From NCBI GenBank assembly GCA_947488845.1, contig CANLBM010000015.1, positions 1 through 64,000 on the forward strand: DNA of 64,000 nucleotides. The letters are read 5' to 3'. Position numbers and translations under genes: made by a program. Below the pieces are notes generated by a model. The model saw only the letters and a program-made list of their open reading frames with translations, was not told the DNA's origin and ran no database searches. The DNA is from an uncultured Sphingomonadaceae bacterium (GTDB taxonomy: Bacteria; Pseudomonadota; Alphaproteobacteria; Sphingomonadales; Sphingomonadaceae). Positions 17,050 to 26,619 of this stretch are shown in pieces. Position 1 is the first letter of the stretch; the number at the start of each line of letters is the position of its first letter.

Positions 17050-18146
17050 CCCAAATCACTGTTGAACTAGGCGAGCACAGCTACCCCATATTGGTGGAAC
17101 CGGGCGCATTGGAGAGGGCTGCGGCGCATCTGCGGGGATTTGCCAACAACCGGAGACTTTTTATTCTCACCGACGAAAATGTCGGACGTCATCTGCTGCC
17201 AAAATTGCAGACCGCCTTCGCAGGAAGCGGAATCGATCTGGTGGTAAAATGCCTGCCGGCTGGAGAATCGAGCAAGAGTTGGCGTCAACTCGAACTGGTG
17301 ACCGACTGGTTATTCGCCCAAGGCGTCGAGCGTTCCGATACGCTGGTGGCGCTTGGGGGTGGTGTGATTGGTGATCTAACCGGATTTGCAGCAGCAATTG
17401 TCAAACGCGGCTGCAGGTTCGTCCAGATACCCACCAGCCTTCTTGCCCAAGTGGATAGCAGCGTCGGTGGCAAGACGGCGATCAACAGTTCAGCCGGAAA
17501 GAATCTGATCGGCAGTTTCAACCAGCCTCTCTTTGTACTGATTGATCCTCTGGTGCTGAACAGCCTGCCAGACCGGGAATTACGGGCCGGCTATGCCGAA
17601 GTGGTCAAATATGGATTGATCAGCGACGGCAGTTTCTTTGCCTGGTGCGAAGCCAATGGCAGCAAGATACTGGATCGCGACCCTGACGCCCTCAGCCTGG
17701 CTATCATCCACAGTGTGCGCGCGAAGGCCCTGATCGTCGGAGAAGACGAGAAGGAGGTCAGCGGTCGTCGTGCCCTGCTCAATCTGGGCCATACTTTCGG
17801 CCACGCGCTGGAAGCAGAGACCGGCTTTTCGGACAAGCTGGTCCATGGCGAAGCCGTTGCTGCCGGAATGGCGTTGGCCTTTGGATATTCGGTGCGACGC
17901 GGCCATTGCGATCCGGCTGAAGCGGAACGCGTCAAAGCCCATTTGCGTTCGGTTGACCTGCCCCATGACCTAGCCACCGCTTCGGTACATGCATCCGGCC
18001 AGCGACTGGTCGATCATATGATGCACGACAAGAAAATGAGCGGCGGCACCCTGCCCTTCCTGCTTGCCAACGGCATAGGCCAGTCATTTCTGGCGAAGGA
18101 TGTCGATCTGCAAGACGTTGCTAAATTTCTGAACGAGTCTGACTAA
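17046..18146 (+). CDS. aroB: 3-dehydroquinate synthase
   Basis: It makes 3-dehydroquinate from DAHP, the second shikimate-pathway step. The NAD-binding GGGVIGDLTGF segment, the QIPTSLLAQVDSSVGGKT block and the metal-binding His pair in LNLGHTFGHALE are all present. The length of 366 aa is standard. It starts with TTG at 17046 inside the aroK stop, so translation is coupled. It converges with the antiporter gene with 20 bases between ends. Confidence 0.96.
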   Translation: MTQITVELGEHSYPILVEPGALERAAAHLRGFANNRRLFILTDENVGRHLLPKLQTAFAGSGIDLVVKCLPAGESSKSWRQLELVTDWLFAQGVERSDTLVALGGGVIGDLTGFAAAIVKRGCRFVQIPTSLLAQVDSSVGGKTAINSSAGKNLIGSFNQPLFVLIDPLVLNSLPDRELRAGYAEVVKYGLISDGSFFAWCEANGSKILDRDPDALSLAIIHSVRAKALIVGEDEKEVSGRRALLNLGHTFGHALEAETGFSDKLVHGEAVAAGMALAFGYSVRRGHCDPAEAERVKAHLRSVDLPHDLATASVHASGQRLVDHMMHDKKMSGGTLPFLLANGIGQSFLAKDVDLQDVAKFLNESD

Positions 18147-18166
18147 CCAAACGCGAAAATCGGAGA

Positions 18167-19933
18167 TCAGGATTCCTTCGCCGCGCTATTTTCGAATCTG
18201 AGTTCTCCACCGGCAAGCATGTCACCGCCGGACTTCATCTGCGCTTCCAGCCGGTCGCAATCGCGCTGACGGAATTCTTCGTCGACCTCTTCGATCAGAC
18301 TGCTATCCAAATCAATTGCGAACATGGTCTGCCGCGCGAGATGGATCGCGGATTCAAACATTTCCCGCTTCATCCCGACGATCCCGAGCCCCTTGAGCGC
18401 GATCAGCTGGCGGCGGTCATAGACCCGGACGAATATCTTGGTTTCCGGAAAAGACTGAACGATCGCGCGCGCTTGTTCGGGACCGAATTCCTTATCATCC
18501 ATACAGAAGACAATGGCATCCGCTTCATGCGCTCCCGCGCGCCGCAACAGATCCACCCGAGTGCCGTCGCCATAGAAGACCTTCGCACCAAATTGCTGGT
18601 GCACATCGATCTGCTCCGGCTTGATGTCGATCAACGTCAGCGGGATTTTTGCAGCCATCAGCACTTGCGATACCGTCTGGCCAAATCGCCCCTGCCCGAC
18701 CACGATGACCGATGCCCGCCCGGCGTTGGAGGGATCTTCGAGATCCGCTGACGACTTGCTTGCTCCACTGCTGAATCGCCGCGCGAGCAGCATCAGAAAG
18801 GGCGTGGTCGCCATCGAAATCGTGATGATCGCGCCGAACAGACTGCTCGCTTCGGGTTCGATCAACAGCGCCTTTTCGGCCTCGGAAAACAGCACGAAAC
18901 CGAATTCACCACCCTGACTGAGCAGCATTCCCATCGCCAGAGCGGGGTTGGTGTCCATTCCGAAGAGTTTGCCAAGCCCGAAGATGATCGCAATTTTGAC
19001 CGCCACCAACGCAACCGCCGCACCCAGTATAAAGGCCGGATTTTCCATCACGACATTCAGATCCAGCATCATGCCGACCGCAAGGAAGAAGAAGCCTAGC
19101 AATAGCGATCGAAACGGATCGATATCGGCTTCCAGCTCATGGCGATAAGGAGAATTGGCGAGCATGACCCCTGCGATGAAGGCACCCAGTGCCGGGGACA
19201 ATCCGATGAACTCCATCAGAGTCGCGCCTCCGAGTACAGCTACCAGACCAGCGACGATGAACAGTTCACGCTCGGCGATCCTGCCAATCACCTTGAGTAA
19301 CGGCTGCAACAGATATTTGCCGACCAGAATCAGTCCGCCGATAGCCAGAATTGCGTAAAGCGCGGTTAGCCATCCCGATGGGCCACCTTCGTCCTGTGGT
19401 GCGCGCGATAACGCCGCGATGATGGTTAGGAGCGGGATGATCGAGAGGTCCTGAAACAGCAGGATCGAAAAAGCTTTCTCTCCTGTCGGTGTATTCAGCC
19501 TGCCGGAAGATTGCAGCATCGGTAGCACCTGCGCAGTCGAGGAGAGCGCCAGCGGCAAGCCTATGGCGATGGATGCGGCGAGGGTGAAGTTGGTTGTCGC
19601 CATGATCAGCAGAAACAGCGCGACGCCGCACAACACAACCTGACTCATTCCGAGACCGAATATCGCCTGGCGCAAACGCATTAGTCGCGCCGGTGCAAGC
19701 TCCAGCCCGACGATGAAGAGCAGGAGAATGATTCCGATTTCGGAAAACTCGAGGATCGTGCCGGCGTTACTGATCAGTTGGAAACCATGCGGGCCAATCA
19801 ACACCCCTGCAATCAAATAACCCAGAACAGCGCCGATGCCGAACCTGCGAAACACCAGCACCATGACCAGCGCCGCACCGAGCATGACGAAACCGCCCAG
19901 CAGCAGATCGGCCATATGGGTTTCAGTTTCCAT
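18167..19933 (-). CDS. CPA2 family monovalent cation:proton antiporter (KefB/KefC-like)
   Basis: About 12-13 hydrophobic helices fill residues 10-385, starting MADLLLGGFVMLGAALVMVL and including the family segment GLELAPARLMRLR. A cytoplasmic TrkA-N (RCK) domain starts near residue 410 with the nucleotide loop VVGQGRFGQ. Kef systems export K+ in exchange for H+ under glutathione control; ion and gating here are inferred. The extension after the RCK domain is charged. It is the last gene of the radA-cvpA-NifU-like operon, three bases from the previous stop. Confidence 0.92.
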   Translation of the reverse strand: METETHMADLLLGGFVMLGAALVMVLVFRRFGIGAVLGYLIAGVLIGPHGFQLISNAGTILEFSEIGIILLLFIVGLELAPARLMRLRQAIFGLGMSQVVLCGVALFLLIMATTNFTLAASIAIGLPLALSSTAQVLPMLQSSGRLNTPTGEKAFSILLFQDLSIIPLLTIIAALSRAPQDEGGPSGWLTALYAILAIGGLILVGKYLLQPLLKVIGRIAERELFIVAGLVAVLGGATLMEFIGLSPALGAFIAGVMLANSPYRHELEADIDPFRSLLLGFFFLAVGMMLDLNVVMENPAFILGAAVALVAVKIAIIFGLGKLFGMDTNPALAMGMLLSQGGEFGFVLFSEAEKALLIEPEASSLFGAIITISMATTPFLMLLARRFSSGASKSSADLEDPSNAGRASVIVVGQGRFGQTVSQVLMAAKIPLTLIDIKPEQIDVHQQFGAKVFYGDGTRVDLLRRAGAHEADAIVFCMDDKEFGPEQARAIVQSFPETKIFVRVYDRRQLIALKGLGIVGMKREMFESAIHLARQTMFAIDLDSSLIEEVDEEFRQRDCDRLEAQMKSGGDMLAGGELRFENSAAKES

Positions 19934-19936
19934 AGC

Positions 19937-20374
19937 TCAGGCGGCCTTTCTTTTGGCGGCATCTGCAAATGCCGCGATCAACGCATCATAGGGTAGCAGA
20001 ATGGCAGCATGACGACCTTTGTGGTCTCTGGCAGCGACCAGCTTGTCCATATTTTGCCAGTCTCCGGGACTTTCCACCTTGCCATTGAAAAACTCTTCCA
20101 GTCCGGACCGGGCCTGAACGATGTCCCTCGCGGTTCGGCCAATGGCTTCTGCCCCTAGAATGGAAGCTGACGCCTGACCGAGCGCGCAGGCGCTTATACT
20201 CATCCCCAAATCTGACAGCGCACCGTCATCGTCTATAATAACGTCGGCAGCGACGACACTGCCACAAGTTCGGGATCGTAATTCGGCGCTGCCGTCCGGG
20301 CTATCCAGTCGCTGCTGATGCGGGATTGACACCGCAAGACGCAAAATGTCGCGGGTGTATAATGCCTCGCTCAT
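19937..20374 (-). CDS. NifU/IscU-like iron-sulfur scaffold protein with a missing cysteine
   Basis: The fold signature of U-type scaffolds is present: C37 (RTCGSVVAADV) and C63 (SACALGQASAS). The third ligand position, normally H-C near the C-terminus, reads R-H122-A123 here, so His is kept and Cys is lost. The usual Asp near C37 is shifted. It may therefore not assemble clusters the classical way. Start overlaps the cvpA stop by four bases (ATGA). The C-terminal tail is Lys/Ala-rich. Confidence 0.87.
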   Translation of the reverse strand: MSEALYTRDILRLAVSIPHQQRLDSPDGSAELRSRTCGSVVAADVIIDDDGALSDLGMSISACALGQASASILGAEAIGRTARDIVQARSGLEEFFNGKVESPGDWQNMDKLVAARDHKGRHAAILLPYDALIAAFADAAKRKAA

Positions 20375-20895
20375 TCGACGGGCTCTACAGAATCATCCGC
20401 CGTAGCCTGCTGTTCCTGAACAAAGTCAACCATAGCATTTCCGCTGGCGTTGAGTAGCGGATAGGTGCGGGATTCCGCGAGCCATTCCGGCCGAGGTCCG
20501 TCAACGCCATAAATAGTGTCATAGACCAGAACCACCAACAGATAGAGCAAGGTCGCGCCAATCAAGCCCTTGATCATACCGAAGCCGAACCCAAGTACCC
20601 GATCGATGGGGCCAAGCATTGATTTGCGCGATCTGGCGCCAATGGAGCGGGCGATCCAGCGGCCCAGCGCATAGGTTACGATGGCAATCGAAGCGAAGGC
20701 TAGCACCGAAGCACCGCTCTCGCTGCCCACCGGATCGATCAGCCGATCCGTTATAGGAGTATGCAGGAATCTCACGCCAATCACGACCAATATCCAGGCC
20801 ATCAAAGAAAGCGCTTCCTGAACGAATCCTCTGAGGAATCCGAGCACCGCTGCTCCGCCCATTAAAATCAGTACAAATATGTCGAGACCGGTCAT
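20371..20895 (-). CDS. cvpA: CvpA family membrane protein
   Basis: It starts MTGLDIFVLILMGGAAVLGF with the CvpA signature GFVQEALSLMAWI, and has four predicted transmembrane helices in 174 aa. E. coli CvpA is needed for colicin V production and bile tolerance, but the molecular function is poorly known. The tail is acidic and Gln-rich. It sits 9 bases after radA and overlaps the next gene, as part of a compact operon. Confidence 0.93.
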   Translation of the reverse strand: MTGLDIFVLILMGGAAVLGFLRGFVQEALSLMAWILVVIGVRFLHTPITDRLIDPVGSESGASVLAFASIAIVTYALGRWIARSIGARSRKSMLGPIDRVLGFGFGMIKGLIGATLLYLLVVLVYDTIYGVDGPRPEWLAESRTYPLLNASGNAMVDFVQEQQATADDSVEPVE

Positions 20896-20904
20896 CGGCT
20901 CTAG

Positions 20905-22269
20905 CTAGTCACGCTCGAGCATATGGTCAACGAGATTGGCGAGTTTGGCGAATTGCAACTTCTTCATCGTGTCGCTGCTTTTTTCGCCGGACGCCGGTAT
21001 CAGCGCGCGGTCGAAGCCCAGCTTGGAGGCTTCCTTCAGGCGCAGCGGGGTGCGCGAGACCGGCCGGATTTCCCCGGACAGCGCAATTTCCCCGAATATC
21101 ACGGCGTCGCTGGGCATCGGCCGTTCGGCATGGGCGGAGATCAGCGCCGCTGCTACGGCCAGATCGGCAGCGGGGTCGGTAAGGCGATAGCCGCCAGCGA
21201 CATTGAGATAGACCTCCGCGCCAGAGAAGCTGAGCCCGCAGCGCGCTTCCAGCACCGCCAAAATCATCGCCAGCCGCGAACTGTCCCATCCGACCACGGA
21301 GCGCCGCGGGGTGGCGCCACTTGCCAGCCGCACGGTCAGCGCCTGGATTTCGACCAGAACCGGCCTTGTGCCTTCCATCGCCGGGAAGACCGTTGCTCCG
21401 GTGACTTCCTCGCTGCGGTCAGTCAGGAACAGGGCGGAGGGATTGGCCACTTCGGTGAGACCTTTTTCTTCCATCGCGAAAACGCCGATTTCGTCGGTGC
21501 CGCCAAAGCGGTTCTTGATCGAGCGAAGGATGCGATATTGATGGCTGCGTTCGCCCTCGAAGCTCATCACCGTGTCGACCATATGTTCGAGCACGCGCGG
21601 GCCGGCGATATTTCCGTCCTTGGTGACATGGCCAACCAGCATCACCATCGTGCCATGTTCCTTGGCGAATTTTATGATTTCCTGCGCGGAGGCCCGGACC
21701 TGGCTGACCGTTCCGGGCGCGCCCTCGATCAAATCGCTGTGCATCGTCTGGATCGAATCGATCACGACAAAATCGGGCGCATCGCGACCCAGCGTGGTCA
21801 GGATATCGCGCACCGAAGTCGCGGATGCCAGCTTGACCGGAGCCTTGCCCAATCCCAGCCGTCGCGCCCGCAATCGCACCTGATCAGCCGCTTCCTCGCC
21901 CGAGATATAGGCTACCGAAAGTCCTGCCTCGGCCAGTCGCGCAGACACTTGCAGGAGCAGCGTCGACTTGCCGATCCCCGGATCGCCGCCCATCAGCGTG
22001 ACAGAACCAGCCACCAGTCCACCGCCGACGGCGCGGTCAAATTCGTCGATACCGGTCTTTTTGCGGTCCGGCAGCGCGATCTCGCTGTCCAGCCCGACCA
22101 GCCGCACCTCGCGCCCGCCGCTCTGCAGATTATGCTTGGACGCAAAGACGGTTTCGCCCGCTTCCTCGACCAAGGTGTTCCACTCGCCGCAATCGCCGCA
22201 CTGCCCTTCCCAGCGATGCGCGATCGAGCCGCAATTCTGACAGACATATTTTTTCTTCGGTTTCGCCAT
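20905..22269 (-). CDS. radA: DNA repair protein RadA
   Basis: RadA processes recombination branches. All domains are present in order: N-terminal zinc finger (C-x2-C ... C-x2-C, residues 9-32), RecA-like ATPase with Walker A GDPGIGKST near residue 97, the RadA-specific KNRFG motif near 253, and a C-terminal Lon-like domain (SGAEVYLNVAGGYRLTDPAAD). The length of 454 aa is standard. It is first in the radA-cvpA-scaffold-antiporter operon. Confidence 0.97.
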   Translation of the reverse strand: MAKPKKKYVCQNCGSIAHRWEGQCGDCGEWNTLVEEAGETVFASKHNLQSGGREVRLVGLDSEIALPDRKKTGIDEFDRAVGGGLVAGSVTLMGGDPGIGKSTLLLQVSARLAEAGLSVAYISGEEAADQVRLRARRLGLGKAPVKLASATSVRDILTTLGRDAPDFVVIDSIQTMHSDLIEGAPGTVSQVRASAQEIIKFAKEHGTMVMLVGHVTKDGNIAGPRVLEHMVDTVMSFEGERSHQYRILRSIKNRFGGTDEIGVFAMEEKGLTEVANPSALFLTDRSEEVTGATVFPAMEGTRPVLVEIQALTVRLASGATPRRSVVGWDSSRLAMILAVLEARCGLSFSGAEVYLNVAGGYRLTDPAADLAVAAALISAHAERPMPSDAVIFGEIALSGEIRPVSRTPLRLKEASKLGFDRALIPASGEKSSDTMKKLQFAKLANLVDHMLERD

Positions 22270-22587
22270 GGGGTCTGTGTATCAGAACAAAGACAGTACA
22301 CCAGTGCTTTTGAAACAAAAATTACAACAAGGCCCCACGGCTCAGGCCCCCTTAGGACGAGAATGGATCGCGCCAGAGGAGGCCGTTTCGAACCATTATC
22401 ATTTTCTAATGTACCGATTGGATCAGGCTGCGCTTGGTCCTTGGCAGGGGCTCGGCAGTGCGAGACTGATGCAGGACAGCGGATTTTCAGCAGCACTGCG
22501 ACAAAGTGGATGCAACATCTGCACCCCAGAATCCCCAGCCAGTGCATTGACGCTTGCACCCTCCCCGCCATCCTGTAGTTAAAAACC
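22270..22587. other. Divergent intergenic region
   Basis: Between the divergent radA and patatin genes there is no supported gene. The plus-strand frame at 22268-22582 is open but has irregular composition and no family features. The region should contain promoters for both genes; I see no clear consensus pair. Confidence 0.4.
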
Positions 22588-24939
22588 ATGCGGCAGAAAG
22601 AACTCAGACTTGCCTTGATCTGCTATGGCGGCGTTAGTCTGGCCATCTATATGCACGGCATCACCAAGGAAATCTGGAAACTGGCGCAGGCGAGCCGGGA
22701 TTTTCATGATGGTGCGCGGGTCGACCAGTGCAGCCGCGGTATCTATTATGACATATTGGAGTGGCTCGAACAGGAAACGGGCACGCGACTGCGCATCCTG
22801 CCGGATATTATTTCCGGTGCCAGTGCTGGCGGGATCAACGGCATTTTCCTGTCGCAGGCGATATTGTCGGGCCAGTCGCTCGATCCGCTGACCGACTTGT
22901 GGCTCGACACCGCCGATGTCGACAGATTGCTTGATCCCGATGCACGGCCGCTGTCGCGTTTTTCCAAATTCTGGGCCGAGCCGATTGCCTGGATGGCGCT
23001 GGGCCGCAAAGGTGGCGCGGTCGAACAGACGGTTTCGAAGGAAGCGCGCGAAGAGGTCAAGATGAAGCTTTCGCGCTTCGTCCGCGCGCGCTGGTTCGCA
23101 CCACCCTTTGGCGGCAGGGTGTTCAGCGGGCTGATCTGGGATGCGCTGGCGGCGGTGCGGGCGACCGAGCGCGGACCGCGCCTGCTGCCTCCGGGTCAGC
23201 CGCTTGATCTGTTTGTGACCGTCACCGATTTTGTCGGCCATCCCGAAAAGCTGCAGCTCCACAGCCCGCCGGATGCCCTCGAGATGGAACATCGCATCAC
23301 GATCGGATTTTCGACGAGGGGCAAGCGGGACGACGCGATTGCTGATCCGGCGGCCCTGACCTTCGCCGGTCGCGCCACAGCCAGTTTTCCCGGCGCTTTT
23401 CCGCCGTTCACGGTGCGGGAGCTGGACGAGCTGTTGGCCGAGCATGAATATGTCTGGGAAGGTCGTTCGGCCTTTCTGAAACGTGTATTGCCCAACCAGT
23501 TTCGTGCCGGCACGGCCGAAGATACTGTGTTGATCGATGGTTCTGTCCTCGCAAACGCTCCTTTTGCGCAGGCAATCGAAGCGCTGAAGAACCGACCGGC
23601 CAAACGCGAAGTCGACCGGCGCTTCGTCTATATTGACCCACGCCCCGATCTCGACGTGGCGAAAAGCGACAAAGCGATGCAACGGCTGCAGGCTGCGCAG
23701 GAAGAGGAGAATGAAGCCCTGCCCGGCTTCTTCTCGACAATTTTTGGAGCGATTTCCAATATCCCGCGCGAACAGCCGATCCGCGACAATCTCAACGCAA
23801 TTGCCCGACGATCCAACCGGATCACCCAGATGCGGCTAATCACCGAGAATTTGCGCGGCGAGGTCGAGGAACATGTCGAAGGCTTGTTCGGACGGACGTT
23901 TTTCCTCGACCGGCCGACCGCCGCGCGCGTGGCGGCGTGGCGACGCAAGTCGCGCGACAAGGCGGCCAAGCTGGCGGGATTTTCTTACAGCGCTTATGGC
24001 CATCTGAAGCTGGCGACAGTGATCGAGGACATTGCGCATACGGTGCGGCGGGCCAAATCTGACCCCAACGCCCATAATCATCCAGGATTGCGCGACGTGC
24101 TCTGGGCCGAGATACGCCGACTGGGCCTCGACAATGTCGGGCAGAAGAGCGGCGGACCGACCAAATTGGCCGCGGAATTCTTCCGCCAGCATGATCTGGG
24201 ATTCCGGGTCCGTCGTCTCCGCTTTCTCGCCCGGCAGCTGGCCGAAGATCTCGACCGTGCCAATCCCGCCGATGCCGAGGTGATGGAGGGGATGCACGAT
24301 ATCATCTATGATTGCCTTTCCCTCTATATCGAGCGCGAGACGATCGAATATCTTGGCGACGATTTTATTGCCCTTGCCGAACATGCGGAAGTGCAGCCTG
24401 GCGCGATGCTGGACGCGCTGGCCAAGGCCCGTGATCTCACGACAGCCGACGCCATTGTCGACGCCAGACTGGCGGCGGCGCTGGCGGTGATACCGAAGGC
24501 AGAGAAACGGTCGATGCTGCTCGCCTTCCTCGGTTTTCCTTTCTACGATATCGCTACCCTGCCGCTGTTGCAGGGTGAAGGGCTTGACGAATTCGATCCG
24601 ATCAAGGTTGACCGTATCTCGCCGGAAGATGCCAGGACGATCCGCAAGGGTGGCGTAGCGGCGACGCTGAAAGGCATTGAATTCAACAATTTTGGCGCCT
24701 TTTTCAGCCGCAGCTACCGCGAGAATGACTATCTCTGGGGCCGTCTGCACGGCGCCGACCGGATGATTGATATCATCCTGTCCACCCTGCCCGAATCCAA
24801 GCGACCGCGAGCGGACATCGTGCTCTACTTCAAGAAAACCATCTTTCGGAAGATCGTCGATGAAGAGGAGGGACGGCTGACAAAGGTTGCTCCGCTGATC
24901 GCCTCGCTACGCGAAGAAATCGAGAGCGCGACACTCTAG
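22588..24939 (+). CDS. Patatin-like phospholipase with DUF3376-type C-terminus
   Basis: The N-terminal patatin fold has the glycine loop (CYGGVSLAIYMHG), the nucleophile elbow G-A-S-A-G (ISGASAGGINGIF, Ser near 72) and the catalytic Asp in LIDGSVLANAPF near residue 315, giving a Ser-Asp dyad. The large 783-aa size and long helical C-terminal half match the patatin-related/DUF3376 group. Acyl hydrolase activity on membrane lipids is the likely role; substrate unknown. Its stop abuts the stop of the convergent metallohydrolase without any spacer. Confidence 0.92.
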   Translation: MRQKELRLALICYGGVSLAIYMHGITKEIWKLAQASRDFHDGARVDQCSRGIYYDILEWLEQETGTRLRILPDIISGASAGGINGIFLSQAILSGQSLDPLTDLWLDTADVDRLLDPDARPLSRFSKFWAEPIAWMALGRKGGAVEQTVSKEAREEVKMKLSRFVRARWFAPPFGGRVFSGLIWDALAAVRATERGPRLLPPGQPLDLFVTVTDFVGHPEKLQLHSPPDALEMEHRITIGFSTRGKRDDAIADPAALTFAGRATASFPGAFPPFTVRELDELLAEHEYVWEGRSAFLKRVLPNQFRAGTAEDTVLIDGSVLANAPFAQAIEALKNRPAKREVDRRFVYIDPRPDLDVAKSDKAMQRLQAAQEEENEALPGFFSTIFGAISNIPREQPIRDNLNAIARRSNRITQMRLITENLRGEVEEHVEGLFGRTFFLDRPTAARVAAWRRKSRDKAAKLAGFSYSAYGHLKLATVIEDIAHTVRRAKSDPNAHNHPGLRDVLWAEIRRLGLDNVGQKSGGPTKLAAEFFRQHDLGFRVRRLRFLARQLAEDLDRANPADAEVMEGMHDIIYDCLSLYIERETIEYLGDDFIALAEHAEVQPGAMLDALAKARDLTTADAIVDARLAAALAVIPKAEKRSMLLAFLGFPFYDIATLPLLQGEGLDEFDPIKVDRISPEDARTIRKGGVAATLKGIEFNNFGAFFSRSYRENDYLWGRLHGADRMIDIILSTLPESKRPRADIVLYFKKTIFRKIVDEEEGRLTKVAPLIASLREEIESATL

Positions 24940-25875
24940 CTAATGCGGTTGCTCTTCCGCATGCACCGGTCTTTGCAAGCTTTTGTATACCGCCTCGACA
25001 AAAGCATCCCCCTTGATGAAGGCATCGGGATTGACGTCCCATTGCGCCGCCGGTTTCATGGCCTGCACTTGCTGCAATGATTTGCCTTCGCCCTGCGCTT
25101 TTTCGACGGCGACAATGACCGTTTTCATCATGTCACGATAGACGACCAGGTCGGCCTTGGTCGCCACCGGGCCGTGCCCGGGGATGATTTTCGTATCGTC
25201 ATCGACCATGGCCAGCACTTTTTCAGTCGCAGCCAGGACTCCGCGTGCGTTGCCGCCGCTGCTCAGATCGATATAGGGCAAGGTGACCTTGTTGAAGAAC
25301 AGATCGCCCATATGCACCACATTGGCCTTCTGCCAGAAGACGATGCTGTCGCCATCGGTGTGGGCATGTTTCATGTGCTGGACGCGCACTTCGTCGCCGT
25401 TGAGGTGCAGCTTGATCCCGTCGTGATAGGTGATCACCGGCAGCGCTTCAGGAGCGGCCGGCGGGACCGTGTCATTCCCCTTGATCAGGCGGTCGCGAAC
25501 ATGATCCTGAGCCATGATCAGCACCCCGGTCTGGCCGAGATTTTCATTGCCGCCGGTATGATCCCAATGCCAGTGGGTGTTGATCAGATATTTGACCGGT
25601 CCGGCGCCCATATCAGCGATCGCAGCCTGAATCTTGCCCGTCAGCGGAGCGAATTGATCATCTATCAGCACGGTCCCGTCGGGTCCGTAGGAAACACCAA
25701 TATTGCCGCCGGCACCGAAAAGTACAGCAACCCCTTCGGCCAGAGGTTCGGCCTTGATTTCGATATTGGCGAAACGGTCAGTTTCCTGGGCATGAGCCTC
25801 GCTGACGGCAAGGAGGACCATTGGAGAAGCCGCTAGCAAAAGGGCGGTGAAGGTTCTCGATATCGGCTTTGACAT
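24940..25875 (-). CDS. Exported metallo-beta-lactamase-fold hydrolase
   Basis: ATG 25875 has a ribosome site (AGGAGA 10 bases upstream) and gives a signal peptide (MSKPISRTFTALLLAASPMV ... AHAQ), so the protein is periplasmic. The metal site H-x-H-x-D-H (THWHWDHTGGN), a second His (HAHTDGDS) and a third (IPGHGPV) are present. It resembles cyclase/quinoprotein-type MBL hydrolases. The Trp between the His residues is common in that branch. A true beta-lactamase activity is not implied. No link to its neighbours is evident. Confidence 0.9.
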   Translation of the reverse strand: MSKPISRTFTALLLAASPMVLLAVSEAHAQETDRFANIEIKAEPLAEGVAVLFGAGGNIGVSYGPDGTVLIDDQFAPLTGKIQAAIADMGAGPVKYLINTHWHWDHTGGNENLGQTGVLIMAQDHVRDRLIKGNDTVPPAAPEALPVITYHDGIKLHLNGDEVRVQHMKHAHTDGDSIVFWQKANVVHMGDLFFNKVTLPYIDLSSGGNARGVLAATEKVLAMVDDDTKIIPGHGPVATKADLVVYRDMMKTVIVAVEKAQGEGKSLQQVQAMKPAAQWDVNPDAFIKGDAFVEAVYKSLQRPVHAEEQPH

Positions 25876-25953
25876 GTGAAGTATCTCCTGTTTCTCTCGT
25901 CGGGTCGGTGGTTTCAGGTAGCCAGCGCTCACCCCAACTCCATCGGTCTAGAT

Positions 25954-25970
25954 CCCAGCCTCCGCTGGGG
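25954..25970. repeat. Degenerate half copy of the GCCAGCGAAGGCTGGC-type repeat
   Basis: A hairpin CCCAGC-CTCC-GCTGGG followed by GTGAC is one arm of the two-hairpin repeat found complete at 45844, 46524, 49232 and 49961. The sequence just upstream (ACCCCAACTCC) may be a decayed second arm. Confidence 0.6.
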
Positions 25971-26013
25971 TGACAATTTATTCCAACAACCTAACATCGA
26001 TACGCGCAAGTCG

Positions 26014-26619
26014 CTATCCCTTGGCAAAAAACATCAGATTGACCAACCGGCCATCTTCGGGCGTCTTGCCAAAGGCCATGCCGCTATTGTGGAACATCCA
26101 CGGGCTGAACAGAACCAGCCGGTTGAAGCGCATCGGAACGGTCATCACCTTCGTCCATTTCGCCGGATGGTTGGTATCCTTGTTGACCACATCCTCGATC
26201 AGCACATTGATATCGGAATATCCGGCCTTGTGGATTCCCGGCAGGTCCGTCGGCACCCGTTCGAGCCTGGTTCGCTTGTGCCGGAAGAACTCGGTCCCGC
26301 CCTTGCAATGTTCGGGCAGCGACAGATAGAGAATGCCGGAATAGAAAGCCGGATCGACATGCACGCCGCTGCGGCCTTTATCGCCTTTCAGCGTCACCCG
26401 GCAATGCAAATGGCTGGTATCGGGTGCGGCCTTCACCGGAGCATTTATAATCCCGGAAATTCGTTCGTTCAGTCCCTGGATATCCAGTGGACTGGTCGAG
26501 ATATGACCCGGATAATTGCCATGCTTGTTCTGGGGATCATAGTTCAGCGCCAGAGCGGCGTTGCGTGCCGCCAGGGGATCGGCGATAAAGTCGTCAAGGA
26601 TGAGTAGCGACGGCAGCAT
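26014..26619 (-). CDS. DUF6445 family, 2OG-Fe(II) oxygenase-like protein
   Basis: The 201-aa protein has the iron facial-triad pattern H-x-D (GVHVDPAFYSG) near residue 86 and a distal His (WMFHNSGMAFG) near residue 176 in a double-stranded beta-helix context. The DUF6445 assignment is from recall of the pattern (PSLLILDDFIADPLAARNAAL start). Members often sit beside TonB receptors and tryptophan-halogenase-like genes in marine sphingomonads, which suggests work on small imported compounds. Substrate unknown. No operon partner on this strand. Confidence 0.8.
   Translation of the reverse strand: MLPSLLILDDFIADPLAARNAALALNYDPQNKHGNYPGHISTSPLDIQGLNERISGIINAPVKAAPDTSHLHCRVTLKGDKGRSGVHVDPAFYSGILYLSLPEHCKGGTEFFRHKRTRLERVPTDLPGIHKAGYSDINVLIEDVVNKDTNHPAKWTKVMTVPMRFNRLVLFSPWMFHNSGMAFGKTPEDGRLVNLMFFAKG

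Noticed and set aside
20923-22578. Long open frame opposite radA (551 codons)
   Set aside because: Shadow of radA. It has odd composition (His/Arg/Gln-rich) and no recognisable domain.
22268-22582. Open frame between radA and the patatin gene
   Set aside because: Composition is unlike coding DNA of this genome and no motif is visible; the region is a divergent promoter stretch.
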